Source of the DNA: Myxococcota bacterium
GTDB lineage: Bacteria > Myxococcota_A > UBA9160 > UBA4427
Direction of reading: 5' to 3'
Length of the DNA: 37,177 nt
Assembly (NCBI GenBank): GCA_030748735.1
Contig: JASMLK010000059.1
Location: 1-37,177, forward strand
Numbering within the stretch: position 1 is the first letter of the stretch; the number at the start of each line of letters is the position of its first letter. The position numbers and the translations under genes are program-made. The notes below the pieces were generated by a model. That model did no database searches. It was not told the DNA's origin and was given only the letters and a program-made list of their open reading frames with translations. Below are positions 22,490 through 34,050 of this stretch, in pieces.

Positions 22490-23665
22490 CTACCGCGAGC
22501 GGGGCATCCCCAGGCCGGCGGCCGAGATGATGTCGCGCTGCACCTCGTTCGTCCCGCCGCCGAAGGTCAGGATCGAGCCAACGCGATACATGAACTCGAG
22601 ACGCCCCTTGAGAATCTCGCCTGGGGAATCGCGTTGGATGGTGCCCCCGGCCTGCCCCACGATTTCACCGAGCAGCCGGTAATGTTCCAGGAAGAATTCG
22701 GTGCCGTACACCTTGGCCACCGACGCGTCGGCCATCTGCAGATTGCCCTCGGTCATCGCCCACGCCTGTTTCCAACAGATGAGCTTCAGTGCTTCGAGCC
22801 CGCTCTTCACACGAGCGAGGTTCGTCTGCACCCACGGCTGATCGATCACGCGGCCACCGTGAGGAGACTCGGTATCGGCCGCCCACTTTGCGACGCGTCG
22901 GTAGAGCGTGTCGGCCGAGCCGTGGTTCACGAGCGAGAGGCGTTCGCGATTGAGCTGCCCCGTGATCAACGCCCAACCGTTGCCTTCACCACCGATCAGG
23001 TTTTCGGCGGGCACGCGAACATTGTCGTAGTAGGTCGCGTTCGTGCGTACGCCCATCGTCCAGATCGGCGAAACCGTGAGACCGGGCGCGTCGTTCGGGA
23101 CGAGCAGGAGCGATAGCCCCCGGTGCTTCTTCGAACCGGGGTCGGTCCGCGCGGCGAGCCAGATGTAGTCCGAAAAGTCGGCGAGGCTCGTCCAGACCTT
23201 CTGGCCGTTGATCACCCACTCGTCGCCGTCGCGGTCCGCGCGGGTCGTGAGCGATGCGAGGTCGGTGCCGGCGCCGGGTTCGGAATAGCCGATGGCGATC
23301 ACCACCTCACCGCGCAGGATGGGCATCACCACGGCTTCGCGCATTTGGTCGCTGCCGTATTCGTGGAGCACCGGGCCGATCGCTTCGGTCGTGAGGAACG
23401 GATACGGAAAGCCCGTACGCATGACCTCTTCGGTGAAGATGTACTGCTCCATCGGGGTCATCTCGCGACCACCGAGTTCCTTCGGCCAGGAAAGACCGAT
23501 CCAACCGTCAGCACCGAGCCGGCGCATCGCCTTGCGAAATTCGGGGCCGCCCCCCTCTCCGCCTGCATCGAGCTCGGCTTGCAGCTCGGGGGTGACGAGT
23601 TCTTCGAAGTAGGCGCGCAGTTCCTTCTGCAGCGCGAGCTGGTCCGGTGTGAATTCGATTCTCAT
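22490..23665 (-). CDS. Acyl-CoA dehydrogenase, catalytic-type subunit
   Basis: 391 residues. FAD/substrate motifs are IAIGYSEPGAGTDLASL (123-139), DGDEWVINGQKVWTS (146-160) and the C-terminal FGGGTNEVQRDII (368-380). The YEGT-type glutamate is absent (GGGT), but GQLNRERLSLVNHG places E241 at the position used by isovaleryl-CoA dehydrogenase and the catalytic FadE subunits of steroid enzymes. It is the first gene of the leftward unit with the partner dehydrogenase and the Gre-like factor. The ATG at 23665 is preferred on family similarity; the ribosome site is weak. In-frame upstream sequence reads as non-family. Confidence 0.92.
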   Translation of the reverse strand: MRIEFTPDQLALQKELRAYFEELVTPELQAELDAGGEGGGPEFRKAMRRLGADGWIGLSWPKELGGREMTPMEQYIFTEEVMRTGFPYPFLTTEAIGPVLHEYGSDQMREAVVMPILRGEVVIAIGYSEPGAGTDLASLTTRADRDGDEWVINGQKVWTSLADFSDYIWLAARTDPGSKKHRGLSLLLVPNDAPGLTVSPIWTMGVRTNATYYDNVRVPAENLIGGEGNGWALITGQLNRERLSLVNHGSADTLYRRVAKWAADTESPHGGRVIDQPWVQTNLARVKSGLEALKLICWKQAWAMTEGNLQMADASVAKVYGTEFFLEHYRLLGEIVGQAGGTIQRDSPGEILKGRLEFMYRVGSILTFGGGTNEVQRDIISAAGLGMPRSR

Positions 23666-23824
23666 GACAGTTCCATCTGGGTGTCGCGCGTTGCACAGAC
23701 ACGGGCTGGCAGGTTGGACACCACCGGGCCGGTCGCGGACGAGGCCCGGCTGGCGATGGCAAGGGAGAAGGGTTAGCCGATCTCTGCGGGTGCGACATTC
23801 GCGTTTTCGCGCACCGGCTCTTCC

Positions 23825-23861
23825 GACGTCAGCAGGTAACACCTGCGAGCTGTCTGCGACG

Positions 23862-23863
<2 letters not shown>
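23825..23863 (-). terminator. Nested inverted repeats at the 3' end of the beta-galactosidase gene
   Basis: GCAGGT-AAC-ACCTGC (23832-23846) is flanked by two GACGTC palindromes (23825-23830 and 23858-23863), which can pair with each other outside the inner hairpin. The structure starts at the beta-galactosidase stop codon. There is no T-run; a terminator or an mRNA 3' stabiliser fits the position. Confidence 0.4.
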
Positions 23864-27702
<3,839 letters not shown>

Positions 27703-27792
27703 CGCCCTGCACTCCCATGGTTGCGCGGCGCGTGTTCGGCCGCGAGCGCCGCGACGCTATCAGAGCCCCGACGGCCGCGCATCGCATGCCGA

Positions 27793-27798
27793 TATACT
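27793..27798 (+). promoter_or_regulatory. Possible -10 element of a leaderless rhomboid transcript
   Basis: TATACT ends seven bases before the ATG at 27805, the distance expected between a -10 hexamer and a transcription start. No ribosome site precedes the ATG and no good -35 is visible 17 bp upstream, so this is only suggestive. Confidence 0.3.
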
Positions 27799-27804
27799 GA
27801 TGCG

Positions 27805-28746
27805 ATGTCCGAAGCCGACGAATCGCGGCACGCGCCGGAAGGCGGCGTGAAGGCGACCGCGCTGCTCGAAGTCGCCACCCGCGAACAGGCGGACGAGCGC
27901 GTACTGGTGCTGGAATCGCAGGCGATCCGCACGCGCATCGAGCGCCGCGATGATGGCTATGAGATCTGTCTGCGCGATCCCCACGACCAGCCGCGCGCAA
28001 TCGAAACGCTGCGACTCTGGCTTGCCGAAAACCGGGCACGCCCCCGACCGCGAGACGCGGTCTTTGTTTCACCCAATCGCGGCATCGACTTCGCGGGTGC
28101 CTATCTCGCGAGCTTCGCGCTGCTGCTCTTCCACCTGGCGATCGAGCGCTTTCCCGACGGCGCGGTCCTTCGACGCGCAGGCAGTGCCAACGCATGGAAC
28201 ATCATGAACGGCGAAGTCTGGCGCGTCTTCACTGCGCTCACGCTGCACAGCGACGGCGGGCACGTGATCGCCAACACGCTGCTCGGAGGTCTCTTCCTCG
28301 CGTCACTCGCGGGACGGATCGGCGGCGGCGCTGCACTGGCGGGGGCCCTTGCGACAGGGGGACTCGGCAACCTCGCCAACGCGATCCACCACCAGAGCGG
28401 CCACAACTCGATCGGCGCATCGACTGCGGTCTTCGGCGTGGTGGGACTGCTGTGTGGACTCGAAGCCTGGCGCCGCCGACGTCTCGCCCTCCCCTGGCAG
28501 GGAGCCTGGGTCCCCCTCGGCGCCGGAGGCGCGCTGCTCGCCATGCTGGGCGCGGGCGGCGGGGACGTCGACTACGGCGCCCACATCTATGGACTGGTGG
28601 CGGGGATGGGCCTGGGGTGGTTCGTCGCGCCGCGCTTCTCCCCGGCTCCCCCACGCCCCGCGCTGCAATGGGCCTACGCGATCGGCACGGCCGGCGTGCT
28701 CGCCCTTGCCTGGTGGATCGCGTACGGAACCTCGCCAAGTTCGTAG
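27805..28746 (+). CDS. Rhomboid-family intramembrane serine protease
   Basis: 313 residues. A cytoplasmic N-terminal domain of about 90 residues resembles the small alpha/beta domain of GlpG, with LLEVATREQADERVLVLE then YEICLRDP. It is followed by a six-or-seven helix core. The catalytic pair is S206 in NSIGASTAVFG and H260 in DYGAHIYGLVAG; H153 and N157 (GGHVIANTLLGG) give the oxyanion His/Asn. The GASG motif reads GAST, a tolerated variant. It cleaves transmembrane proteins in the inner membrane; substrates are unknown. The start is the ATG at 27805, possibly leaderless. No cotranscribed neighbour is obvious. Confidence 0.92.
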   Translation: MSEADESRHAPEGGVKATALLEVATREQADERVLVLESQAIRTRIERRDDGYEICLRDPHDQPRAIETLRLWLAENRARPRPRDAVFVSPNRGIDFAGAYLASFALLLFHLAIERFPDGAVLRRAGSANAWNIMNGEVWRVFTALTLHSDGGHVIANTLLGGLFLASLAGRIGGGAALAGALATGGLGNLANAIHHQSGHNSIGASTAVFGVVGLLCGLEAWRRRRLALPWQGAWVPLGAGGALLAMLGAGGGDVDYGAHIYGLVAGMGLGWFVAPRFSPAPPRPALQWAYAIGTAGVLALAWWIAYGTSPSS

Positions 28747-28856
28747 TGCCACCGTCTGTTCCGCAGCCCCGGGCGCACTATCCTCGCCGCCTTTCCGCGG
28801 ACCGCCCGCGCGTAGCCGCGCAACGAAACATCCTCTGAAGAAACGGGAGCAAGCTC

Positions 28857-29624
28857 GTGAAGAACCTGTTCGACATCGAAGGCAAGACGGCACTGGTCAC
28901 CGGCGGGACCCGAGGCATCGGTCTGATGATCGCGCGCGGCTACGTGGAAAACGGCGCGCGTGTCTACGTGGCTTCGCGCTCCGAAGAAGCCTGTGCGGAA
29001 ACCGAACGCGAACTTTCGAAGGTGGGGACCTGCACCGCGATTGCCGCGAACCTCTCCACCCAGGAAGGCTGTGTGGCCCTCGCGAACGAAATCAAGGAAC
29101 GTGAGTCGAAGCTCGAGATCCTGGTGAACAACGCCGGCGCGAATTGGGGGGCTCCCTACGAGGAGTTCCCGGCCGCGGCATGGGACCGCGTCCTCGACCT
29201 CAATGTGAAGGGGCCCTTCTTCCTCACCCAGGCACTCACGCCGCTTCTCGAAGCCGCGTCCAAGGAAGACGACCCGAGCCGCATCATCAACATCGGCTCG
29301 ATCGACGGCATCCAGGTGCCCTTCCTCGACACCTACTCGTATTCGGCCAGCAAGGCGGCGATCCACCACATGACCCGTGTGCTCGCGCGCAAGCTCGCTC
29401 CCAAGATCACCGTGAACGCGGTCGCCCCCGGCCCGTTCCAGAGCAAGATGATGAAGGCGACGCTCGAGAACTTCGGCGACTCGATCGCGGAAGGCGCGCC
29501 GATGAAGCGGATCGGCGAACCCGAGGACATGGCGGGCGTCGCGATCTACCTGGCGTCTCGCGCGAGTTCGTTCGTGACGGGCGTGATCCTTCCCGTCGAC
29601 GGCGGTATCGCGACGACCAAGTGA
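28857..29624 (+). CDS. Short-chain dehydrogenase/reductase (FabG/RhlG-like)
   Basis: 255 residues. Cofactor motif TGGTRGIG (15-22), NNAG (91-94), catalytic S148, Y162 and K166 (YSASK). The cofactor pocket VYVASRSEE suggests NADP(H). The sequence around INIGSIDG and TVNAVAPGPFQSKMM is close to FabG and RhlG-type 3-ketoacyl reductases, so a 3-hydroxyacyl/3-ketoacyl or steroid hydroxyl conversion is plausible. The start is GTG at 28857, with GGGAG 9 nt upstream. It is convergent with the KstD-like gene, and the two share a perfect bidirectional terminator. Confidence 0.93.
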   Translation: MKNLFDIEGKTALVTGGTRGIGLMIARGYVENGARVYVASRSEEACAETERELSKVGTCTAIAANLSTQEGCVALANEIKERESKLEILVNNAGANWGAPYEEFPAAAWDRVLDLNVKGPFFLTQALTPLLEAASKEDDPSRIINIGSIDGIQVPFLDTYSYSASKAAIHHMTRVLARKLAPKITVNAVAPGPFQSKMMKATLENFGDSIAEGAPMKRIGEPEDMAGVAIYLASRASSFVTGVILPVDGGIATTK

Positions 29625-29651
29625 GCGCGAGGCGGGTGTTCCGCCTCGCGC
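29625..29651. terminator. Perfect 11-bp hairpin between convergent SDR and flavoprotein genes
   Basis: GCGCGAGGCGG pairs perfectly with CCGCCTCGCGC around a 5-nt loop. It begins at the SDR stop codon and ends eight bases before the stop of the leftward flavoprotein gene. It is GC-rich with only a short T/C-rich flank; a bidirectional terminator is the best reading. Confidence 0.7.
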
Positions 29652-29658
29652 GCTTCAC

Positions 29659-31353
29659 TCATTCGTTGCCGAACAGGTTCTCCGCGACCACGAAGCCGAA
29701 GGTCATGGCGGGGCCGATCGTACCGCCGGCGCCGGGATACGTCGGGCCCATGACGGCGGCCGAGCAGTTGCCGACCGCGTAGAGCCCTTCGATCACGCTG
29801 CCATCTTCCTTCAGAACGCGGGCGTCGGCGTCGACTTCGAGACCACCACGGGTACCGAGATCGCCCGGGTAGATCTCGATCGCGTAGAACGGAGCGGTGT
29901 CGATCGGGCCGAGGCACGGGTTGGGTTCGACCGTCGCGTCGCCGTAGTAGCGCTCGTACGCCCCTTCACCGCGACTGAACTCGGGGTCCTTCCCGTCGCG
30001 CGCGTAGGCGGCCATCTTCTCGACCGACTTCTCGAGTCCGTTCGGATCGACACCGATCTGCTCGGCAAGCCCGCGAATCGTGTCGGCCTTCTTCATGTAA
30101 CCGCTGCTCAGGAGTGACTTCGTGACCGGCATGCCGGGATAGAGCGGACCCACGGGATAGGCCTTGCGAAAGGCGTCGTCGAAGACGAACCAGCACGGCA
30201 CCGACTTCGCCTCGGGCGAGTTCACACGATAGGCGTCCTTGCAGATGTCGTCGTAGGGGGCCGATTCGTTCAGGAATCGCTCGCCCTTCGAGTTCACCAT
30301 CATCGAGCGCGGAAGGCCCTTTTCGACGACCAACATGCGCGCGTGCGCTTCGCCGGGCACGGTGGTCACGGGCCCCCACCACGCGCCATCCATGAAGCCG
30401 ACTCCTGCGCCGAGCTCTTGACCTCGTTGGATCACTTCCCCCGTGTTCCCCGGGTTCGCGCAGGTCCACTCGGCCTTCGTCGGATTCGGTAGATACTGCT
30501 TGCGCATCTCGTCGTTGCTCTCGAACCCCCCGGCGGCGAGCACGACGCCCTTCTTGGATTCGATGCGCATGCGCTTGCCCTGCTTGCTCACCACCGCACC
30601 CACGACGCGGCCACCCTCGACGATGAACTCCTCGAAGGGACTCTCGAGCCAGAGCGGGATATTCCGGTCGAGCATCGACAGGCGAAGCTGCCCAATCAGC
30701 GCATTGCCGAGGGCGCAGGAGCGGTCGCGATGGCTCTTGAAGCGACCCACGATGTCGAAGAAGTATCGAACGGCGATCTTGAGCGAGAGAGCGATGTAAC
30801 CGGGGGCGCCGGTCAGGATCTTCTTGGACTCGGTGGCCGTCATGGACATGCGCCCAAAGACAAGTTCCTGGATCGCCGGTTCGCGCATCTTGTAGAAGTC
30901 GTCACCAAGCAGACGCGCGTCGAAGCGATGGGGCTCGCAAGCTCGGGCACCGGGCTTGCCACCGGAAACCTCCGCGTAGTAGTCGGCATAAGCCGGCATC
31001 GAGAACATGTTGAGCCGCGCCTTGTCGTGCATGTACGAGAGCATCTTGCCGGATTCATCGATGTACTTGCGCAGCTTTTCTTCGGGAACGAGACCCTCGG
31101 TGATGTTCGACAGGTACTCGAGGGCTTCCTCGGGCGTGTCCTCGACGATGCCGTCCTGCTTCATCAGGTGATTGCAGGGGATCCAGAGCGAACCGCCGCT
31201 CATCGCAGACGAGCCGCCGTAGAGTTCCGTCTTTTCGATCATGAGCACGTCGGCGCCGAGATCCTTTGCGCGTACCGCGGCGGTCATGGCGCCGGCACCG
31301 CTGCCGACGACGAGCAGATCGACACTTCGATCGAAGCCCTGGCTTTCGCTCAT
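29659..31353 (-). CDS. KstD-like FAD-dependent 3-ketosteroid dehydrogenase family flavoprotein
   Basis: 564 residues. FAD-binding GSGAGAMTAA (17-26) is at the N-terminus and EKTELYGGSSAMSGG follows. The C-terminal block, TYPGAGGTIGPAMTFGF (538-554), matches 3-oxosteroid delta1-dehydrogenases: Y539 and G543 line up with KstD Y487 and G491. A tyrosine-rich AYADYY (121-126) lies where KstD has Y119. Delta1-dehydrogenation of a 3-keto steroid, or a related enone reaction, is therefore likely. Homologues that act on other cyclic ketones are known, so the substrate is not certain. GAGGA lies about 8 nt before the ATG at 31353. Inverted repeats lie just upstream. Confidence 0.88.
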   Translation of the reverse strand: MSESQGFDRSVDLLVVGSGAGAMTAAVRAKDLGADVLMIEKTELYGGSSAMSGGSLWIPCNHLMKQDGIVEDTPEEALEYLSNITEGLVPEEKLRKYIDESGKMLSYMHDKARLNMFSMPAYADYYAEVSGGKPGARACEPHRFDARLLGDDFYKMREPAIQELVFGRMSMTATESKKILTGAPGYIALSLKIAVRYFFDIVGRFKSHRDRSCALGNALIGQLRLSMLDRNIPLWLESPFEEFIVEGGRVVGAVVSKQGKRMRIESKKGVVLAAGGFESNDEMRKQYLPNPTKAEWTCANPGNTGEVIQRGQELGAGVGFMDGAWWGPVTTVPGEAHARMLVVEKGLPRSMMVNSKGERFLNESAPYDDICKDAYRVNSPEAKSVPCWFVFDDAFRKAYPVGPLYPGMPVTKSLLSSGYMKKADTIRGLAEQIGVDPNGLEKSVEKMAAYARDGKDPEFSRGEGAYERYYGDATVEPNPCLGPIDTAPFYAIEIYPGDLGTRGGLEVDADARVLKEDGSVIEGLYAVGNCSAAVMGPTYPGAGGTIGPAMTFGFVVAENLFGNE

Positions 31354-31373
31354 GGTGGGGTCCTCACTGGAAT

Positions 31374-31438
31374 GATTCGTGGTTCGGGCGAATCGAAGCG
31401 GATTCGCGCAGGCGGATCCGCCGGGACGGGGATCCGTC
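31374..31438. promoter_or_regulatory. Cluster of inverted repeats between the KstD-like and DUF2332 genes
   Basis: Three GATTCG half-sites alternate in orientation (31374-31379 forward, 31389-31394 reverse, 31401-31406 forward), giving a 7-bp inverted repeat at 31388-31407. They are followed by the perfect palindrome GGCGGATCCGCC (31411-31422) and by GACGG-GGAT-CCGTC (31425-31438). The cluster lies 21-85 bp upstream of the KstD-like start, where a repressor or activator would bind. Confidence 0.45.
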
Positions 31439-31606
31439 GTGTCTGACGAGCGCGAGTCTACCCTCTCATCTGGCGATCGACGAACGTTGAAGCGCAACCC
31501 GAGCACGTTCGAGCATCACCGTGAACCCGCGAACGGACCGATTGGTTTCGCCCGCACTCGTCGCAGCCCACGCAGGCGTCGTGCAGCGGCGTGATAGGCT
31601 TCGTGC

Positions 31607-32665
31607 ATGCCTACGGAACTGCTCCGAAAAGCGGTCGACATCCAGCTCGAAGCCTGCCAGGGGATGGACACGCCCTTCTACGCGGGCCTTTTCGCATGCG
31701 CCCACGCCGCAGCCGACGATGACGGACTTCCGTTCTGGTCCGTGATGGCCCCCTGGCAGGGAGGCAACCCGATCGCCGCTGCCCTTCCCTTGCGTCTACT
31801 CGGTGCAATACACGACCTGATCCTCGCCGGACGCGCCCCTGACCTCGCCGCCCACTACCCGAGTGAAGATCACAGCGGCAACGCCGAGGCCGCGTGGCCC
31901 ATCCTCAATGCGACCATCGAGCGAGAGCGCGAGTTCGTGGCAGGACGCCTCGACGACGGGCTGCAAACCAACGAAGTGCGGCGCTGCGCCGTACTCCTGC
32001 CCGGCTTCTTCGAAATCCATCGACGAAGCGGCGGCATGCCGATGCACCTGGGCGAACTGGGTGCGAGCAGCGGTTTGAACCTGTGCTGGGACCGCTACCG
32101 CTACGAACTGGGGAGTACGACCTGGGGCGACGACGACGCCCCCCTGACCCTGGCGACGAAGTGGTCGGGGGCCCCCGCGGAACCGGAACCCCTGCGCGTG
32201 CTGAGCCGCCGCGGTTGCGACATCGCGCCGATCGATCTCTCGGTCGAAGCCAACCGCCGAAGGCTCATGTCCTTCGTGTGGCCCGAGCAGCCGGAGCGCA
32301 TGAAGCTCCTGGCGCGCGCCATCGACGTCGCGCGACGGGAGCCGATCGATCTCGTGAAGCAGTCCGCGGGCGACTTCGTCGATGCATTCCTTTCGCAGAA
32401 CACATCCGGTGCCGTTCGCGTCCTCTACCACAGCGTGATGTGGGTCTACGTCCCGCGCCAAGAACGCGAACGCATCACCCGGACCATTCGCGCAGCCGGC
32501 GCTGAAGCCACCGCGGACGCCCCGATCGCCTGGCTGCGCATGGAACACGCCGAGCGCGACCGCGCCGCGCTATGGCTCGACTTCTGGCCCGGCGCCGGCG
32601 AGGAACCCGAGCGCCTGGCACACTGCCACTATCACGCGCTCGAAGTCGAGTGGTTCGGCGCGTAG
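31607..32665 (+). CDS. DUF2332-family protein
   Basis: 352 residues of the DUF2332 family. The central HLGELGASSGLNLCWDRYRY (166-185) is a glycine-rich, methyltransferase-like loop, and GAVRVLYHSVMWVYVPRQ is the other conserved block. This pattern suggests a Rossmann-type fold that may bind a nucleotide cofactor, but no reaction is established for the family. No signal peptide or membrane helix is visible. It is divergent from the KstD-like gene across a 253-bp gap and convergent with the metallo-hydrolase gene; their stops are 23 bp apart. Confidence 0.85.
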   Translation: MPTELLRKAVDIQLEACQGMDTPFYAGLFACAHAAADDDGLPFWSVMAPWQGGNPIAAALPLRLLGAIHDLILAGRAPDLAAHYPSEDHSGNAEAAWPILNATIEREREFVAGRLDDGLQTNEVRRCAVLLPGFFEIHRRSGGMPMHLGELGASSGLNLCWDRYRYELGSTTWGDDDAPLTLATKWSGAPAEPEPLRVLSRRGCDIAPIDLSVEANRRRLMSFVWPEQPERMKLLARAIDVARREPIDLVKQSAGDFVDAFLSQNTSGAVRVLYHSVMWVYVPRQERERITRTIRAAGAEATADAPIAWLRMEHAERDRAALWLDFWPGAGEEPERLAHCHYHALEVEWFGA

Positions 32666-32688
32666 AACGTCGCATCGCCGAGCGGCCG

Positions 32689-33819
32689 TCAGCCGGTGGT
32701 GTAGATCAGCTTGCGCTCTTTGTTCTCGTAGACCTCGGCGTCGCCCGCAATGCGCAGGTGTTCGAGATGGGCGTAGGTCTCGCTTTCGGCCATGGCGCCC
32801 CAGCTGCGTTTCTTGAAGAGCTTGTGGGAGAAGTCGGTCACGCTGGCAGGACCGAGTTCGCGACCGATGTCCTTGATCGCGTCGAGACGCTCGAAGTGGT
32901 GATGCTTGATCGATTCGGCGCGGCCCGCCAGGTCGTTGAAGGGATGACCGTGAGCGGGAATGACGCTTTCGACGTCGGGGATCTCCGCCACCTGATCGAG
33001 TGATTCGAAGAACGCATTCAACGGATCGACCCGTTGCGACACACCCGAGATGTGCGGCGTGATGGTCGGCAGGATGTGATCGCCGGCAACGAACATCTTG
33101 TTTTCGGGGTCGTGCAGACAGATGTGGTCTTCGGTGTGACCCGGCGTGTGAACCACGAACCACTCGCGTCCGGCGAGCTTCAGCACATCGCCGGCGTGCA
33201 CGTGATCGCTGATCTCGGGATACCACTTCGACTTTCCGATCAGTTGGAAGAAGCGCCACTTGAGCAGCATCTTGAGCGGGGGTTTCGCGCTTTCGCCTCC
33301 CCATGGCGTGCCCTTGCTGCGACGCTCGGGGGTAGACGGCACATAGTGCGAAACCACGGCCTTCGACACGGCTTCGAGCGCTTCCTCGTCGTGCACTTCG
33401 GCTTCGTCGTGGGCGGCAAGATCATCGACCGACGCTTCGCTGTGGGCGCAGGGATCGTCGTGGGTGTGATCGTGATGGGGTGCCGGACCAAAGCTGAAGT
33501 TCGCGTGACCGATCACCTTGGCGCCCGCTTCACGGGCAATCCGCGCCGCCCCACCAAAGTGATCGGGATGGGAATGGGTGACGATTACCGAGTGAATGTC
33601 CTTGATCGCGAGGTCCGCCTGCTTGAGACGCGAGACCAGGGTCTCGTATGTCTTCGGACCGGGAAGCCCCGGGTCGACGAGCGCCACACCGTCCTTGTCG
33701 GTCAGCGCGTAACAGTTGACGTGCCCGAGTCCCGGCATCGAGATGTCGAGTTCGAGTCGCAACACGTTGTCCCCGACTTCGGTGACCTCTTGCTTGGCGG
33801 GCTCCTGTTCCTGCTTCAT
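32689..33819 (-). CDS. Metallo-beta-lactamase-fold hydrolase with a His/Asp-rich insertion
   Basis: 376 residues. Metal motifs are THSHPDHFGG (H82, H84, D86, H87), HTPGHTEDH, GDHILP and PAHGHP, the full two-metal set of the family. A basic/helical C-terminal extension, SHKLFKKRSWGAMAE, resembles the LACTB2-like winged-helix tail. Between strands, residues 115-147 form an insert with many His, Asp and Glu residues, starting HHDHTHDDPCAH. It may be an extra metal-loading loop. Likely a thioesterase or esterase of a small CoA ester or other metabolite. AAGGAGG at 33829-33835 is a strong ribosome site before the ATG at 33819. Confidence 0.9.
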   Translation of the reverse strand: MKQEQEPAKQEVTEVGDNVLRLELDISMPGLGHVNCYALTDKDGVALVDPGLPGPKTYETLVSRLKQADLAIKDIHSVIVTHSHPDHFGGAARIAREAGAKVIGHANFSFGPAPHHDHTHDDPCAHSEASVDDLAAHDEAEVHDEEALEAVSKAVVSHYVPSTPERRSKGTPWGGESAKPPLKMLLKWRFFQLIGKSKWYPEISDHVHAGDVLKLAGREWFVVHTPGHTEDHICLHDPENKMFVAGDHILPTITPHISGVSQRVDPLNAFFESLDQVAEIPDVESVIPAHGHPFNDLAGRAESIKHHHFERLDAIKDIGRELGPASVTDFSHKLFKKRSWGAMAESETYAHLEHLRIAGDAEVYENKERKLIYTTG

Positions 33820-33828
33820 TGCTCGTCG

Positions 33829-33835
33829 CCTCCTT
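33829..33835 (-). promoter_or_regulatory. Strong ribosome binding site of the metallo-hydrolase gene
   Basis: AAGGAGG on the minus strand lies 9 nt before the ATG at 33819 and fixes that start against upstream in-frame starts. Confidence 0.75.
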
Positions 33836-33845
33836 GCCGTCGCGC

Positions 33846-33862
33846 CGTCTTCTCGGAAGACG
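33846..33862. other. Hairpin in the leader of the metallo-hydrolase gene
   Basis: CGTCTTC and GAAGACG form a 7-bp stem with a 3-nt loop, 27-43 bp before the metallo-hydrolase start and about 190 bp after the end of the YgiQ gene. It could end the YgiQ transcript or fold in the leader of the next gene. Confidence 0.35.
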
Positions 33863-34050
33863 TGTACGCGGCTGTCGGATTGCGTCTCCGCGGATCGAAT
33901 GCGGAGTGGGCACACGCGATTCACCTCTCGGGCAGGCTGATGGATAGCCCATCGGAAAATGTCGTGTCCGCTCACGTTCACGACGGATCCCGCCGGCGCG
34001 GGGCCGACGAAGGCTTTCGCGGAGGAATTCGTGAGCGTTCTCGCGGCCGG

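Noticed and set aside
31411..31438. GGATCC palindromes considered as transposon ends
   Set aside because: No transposase, target duplication or matching second end is seen; position upstream of a gene fits an operator better.
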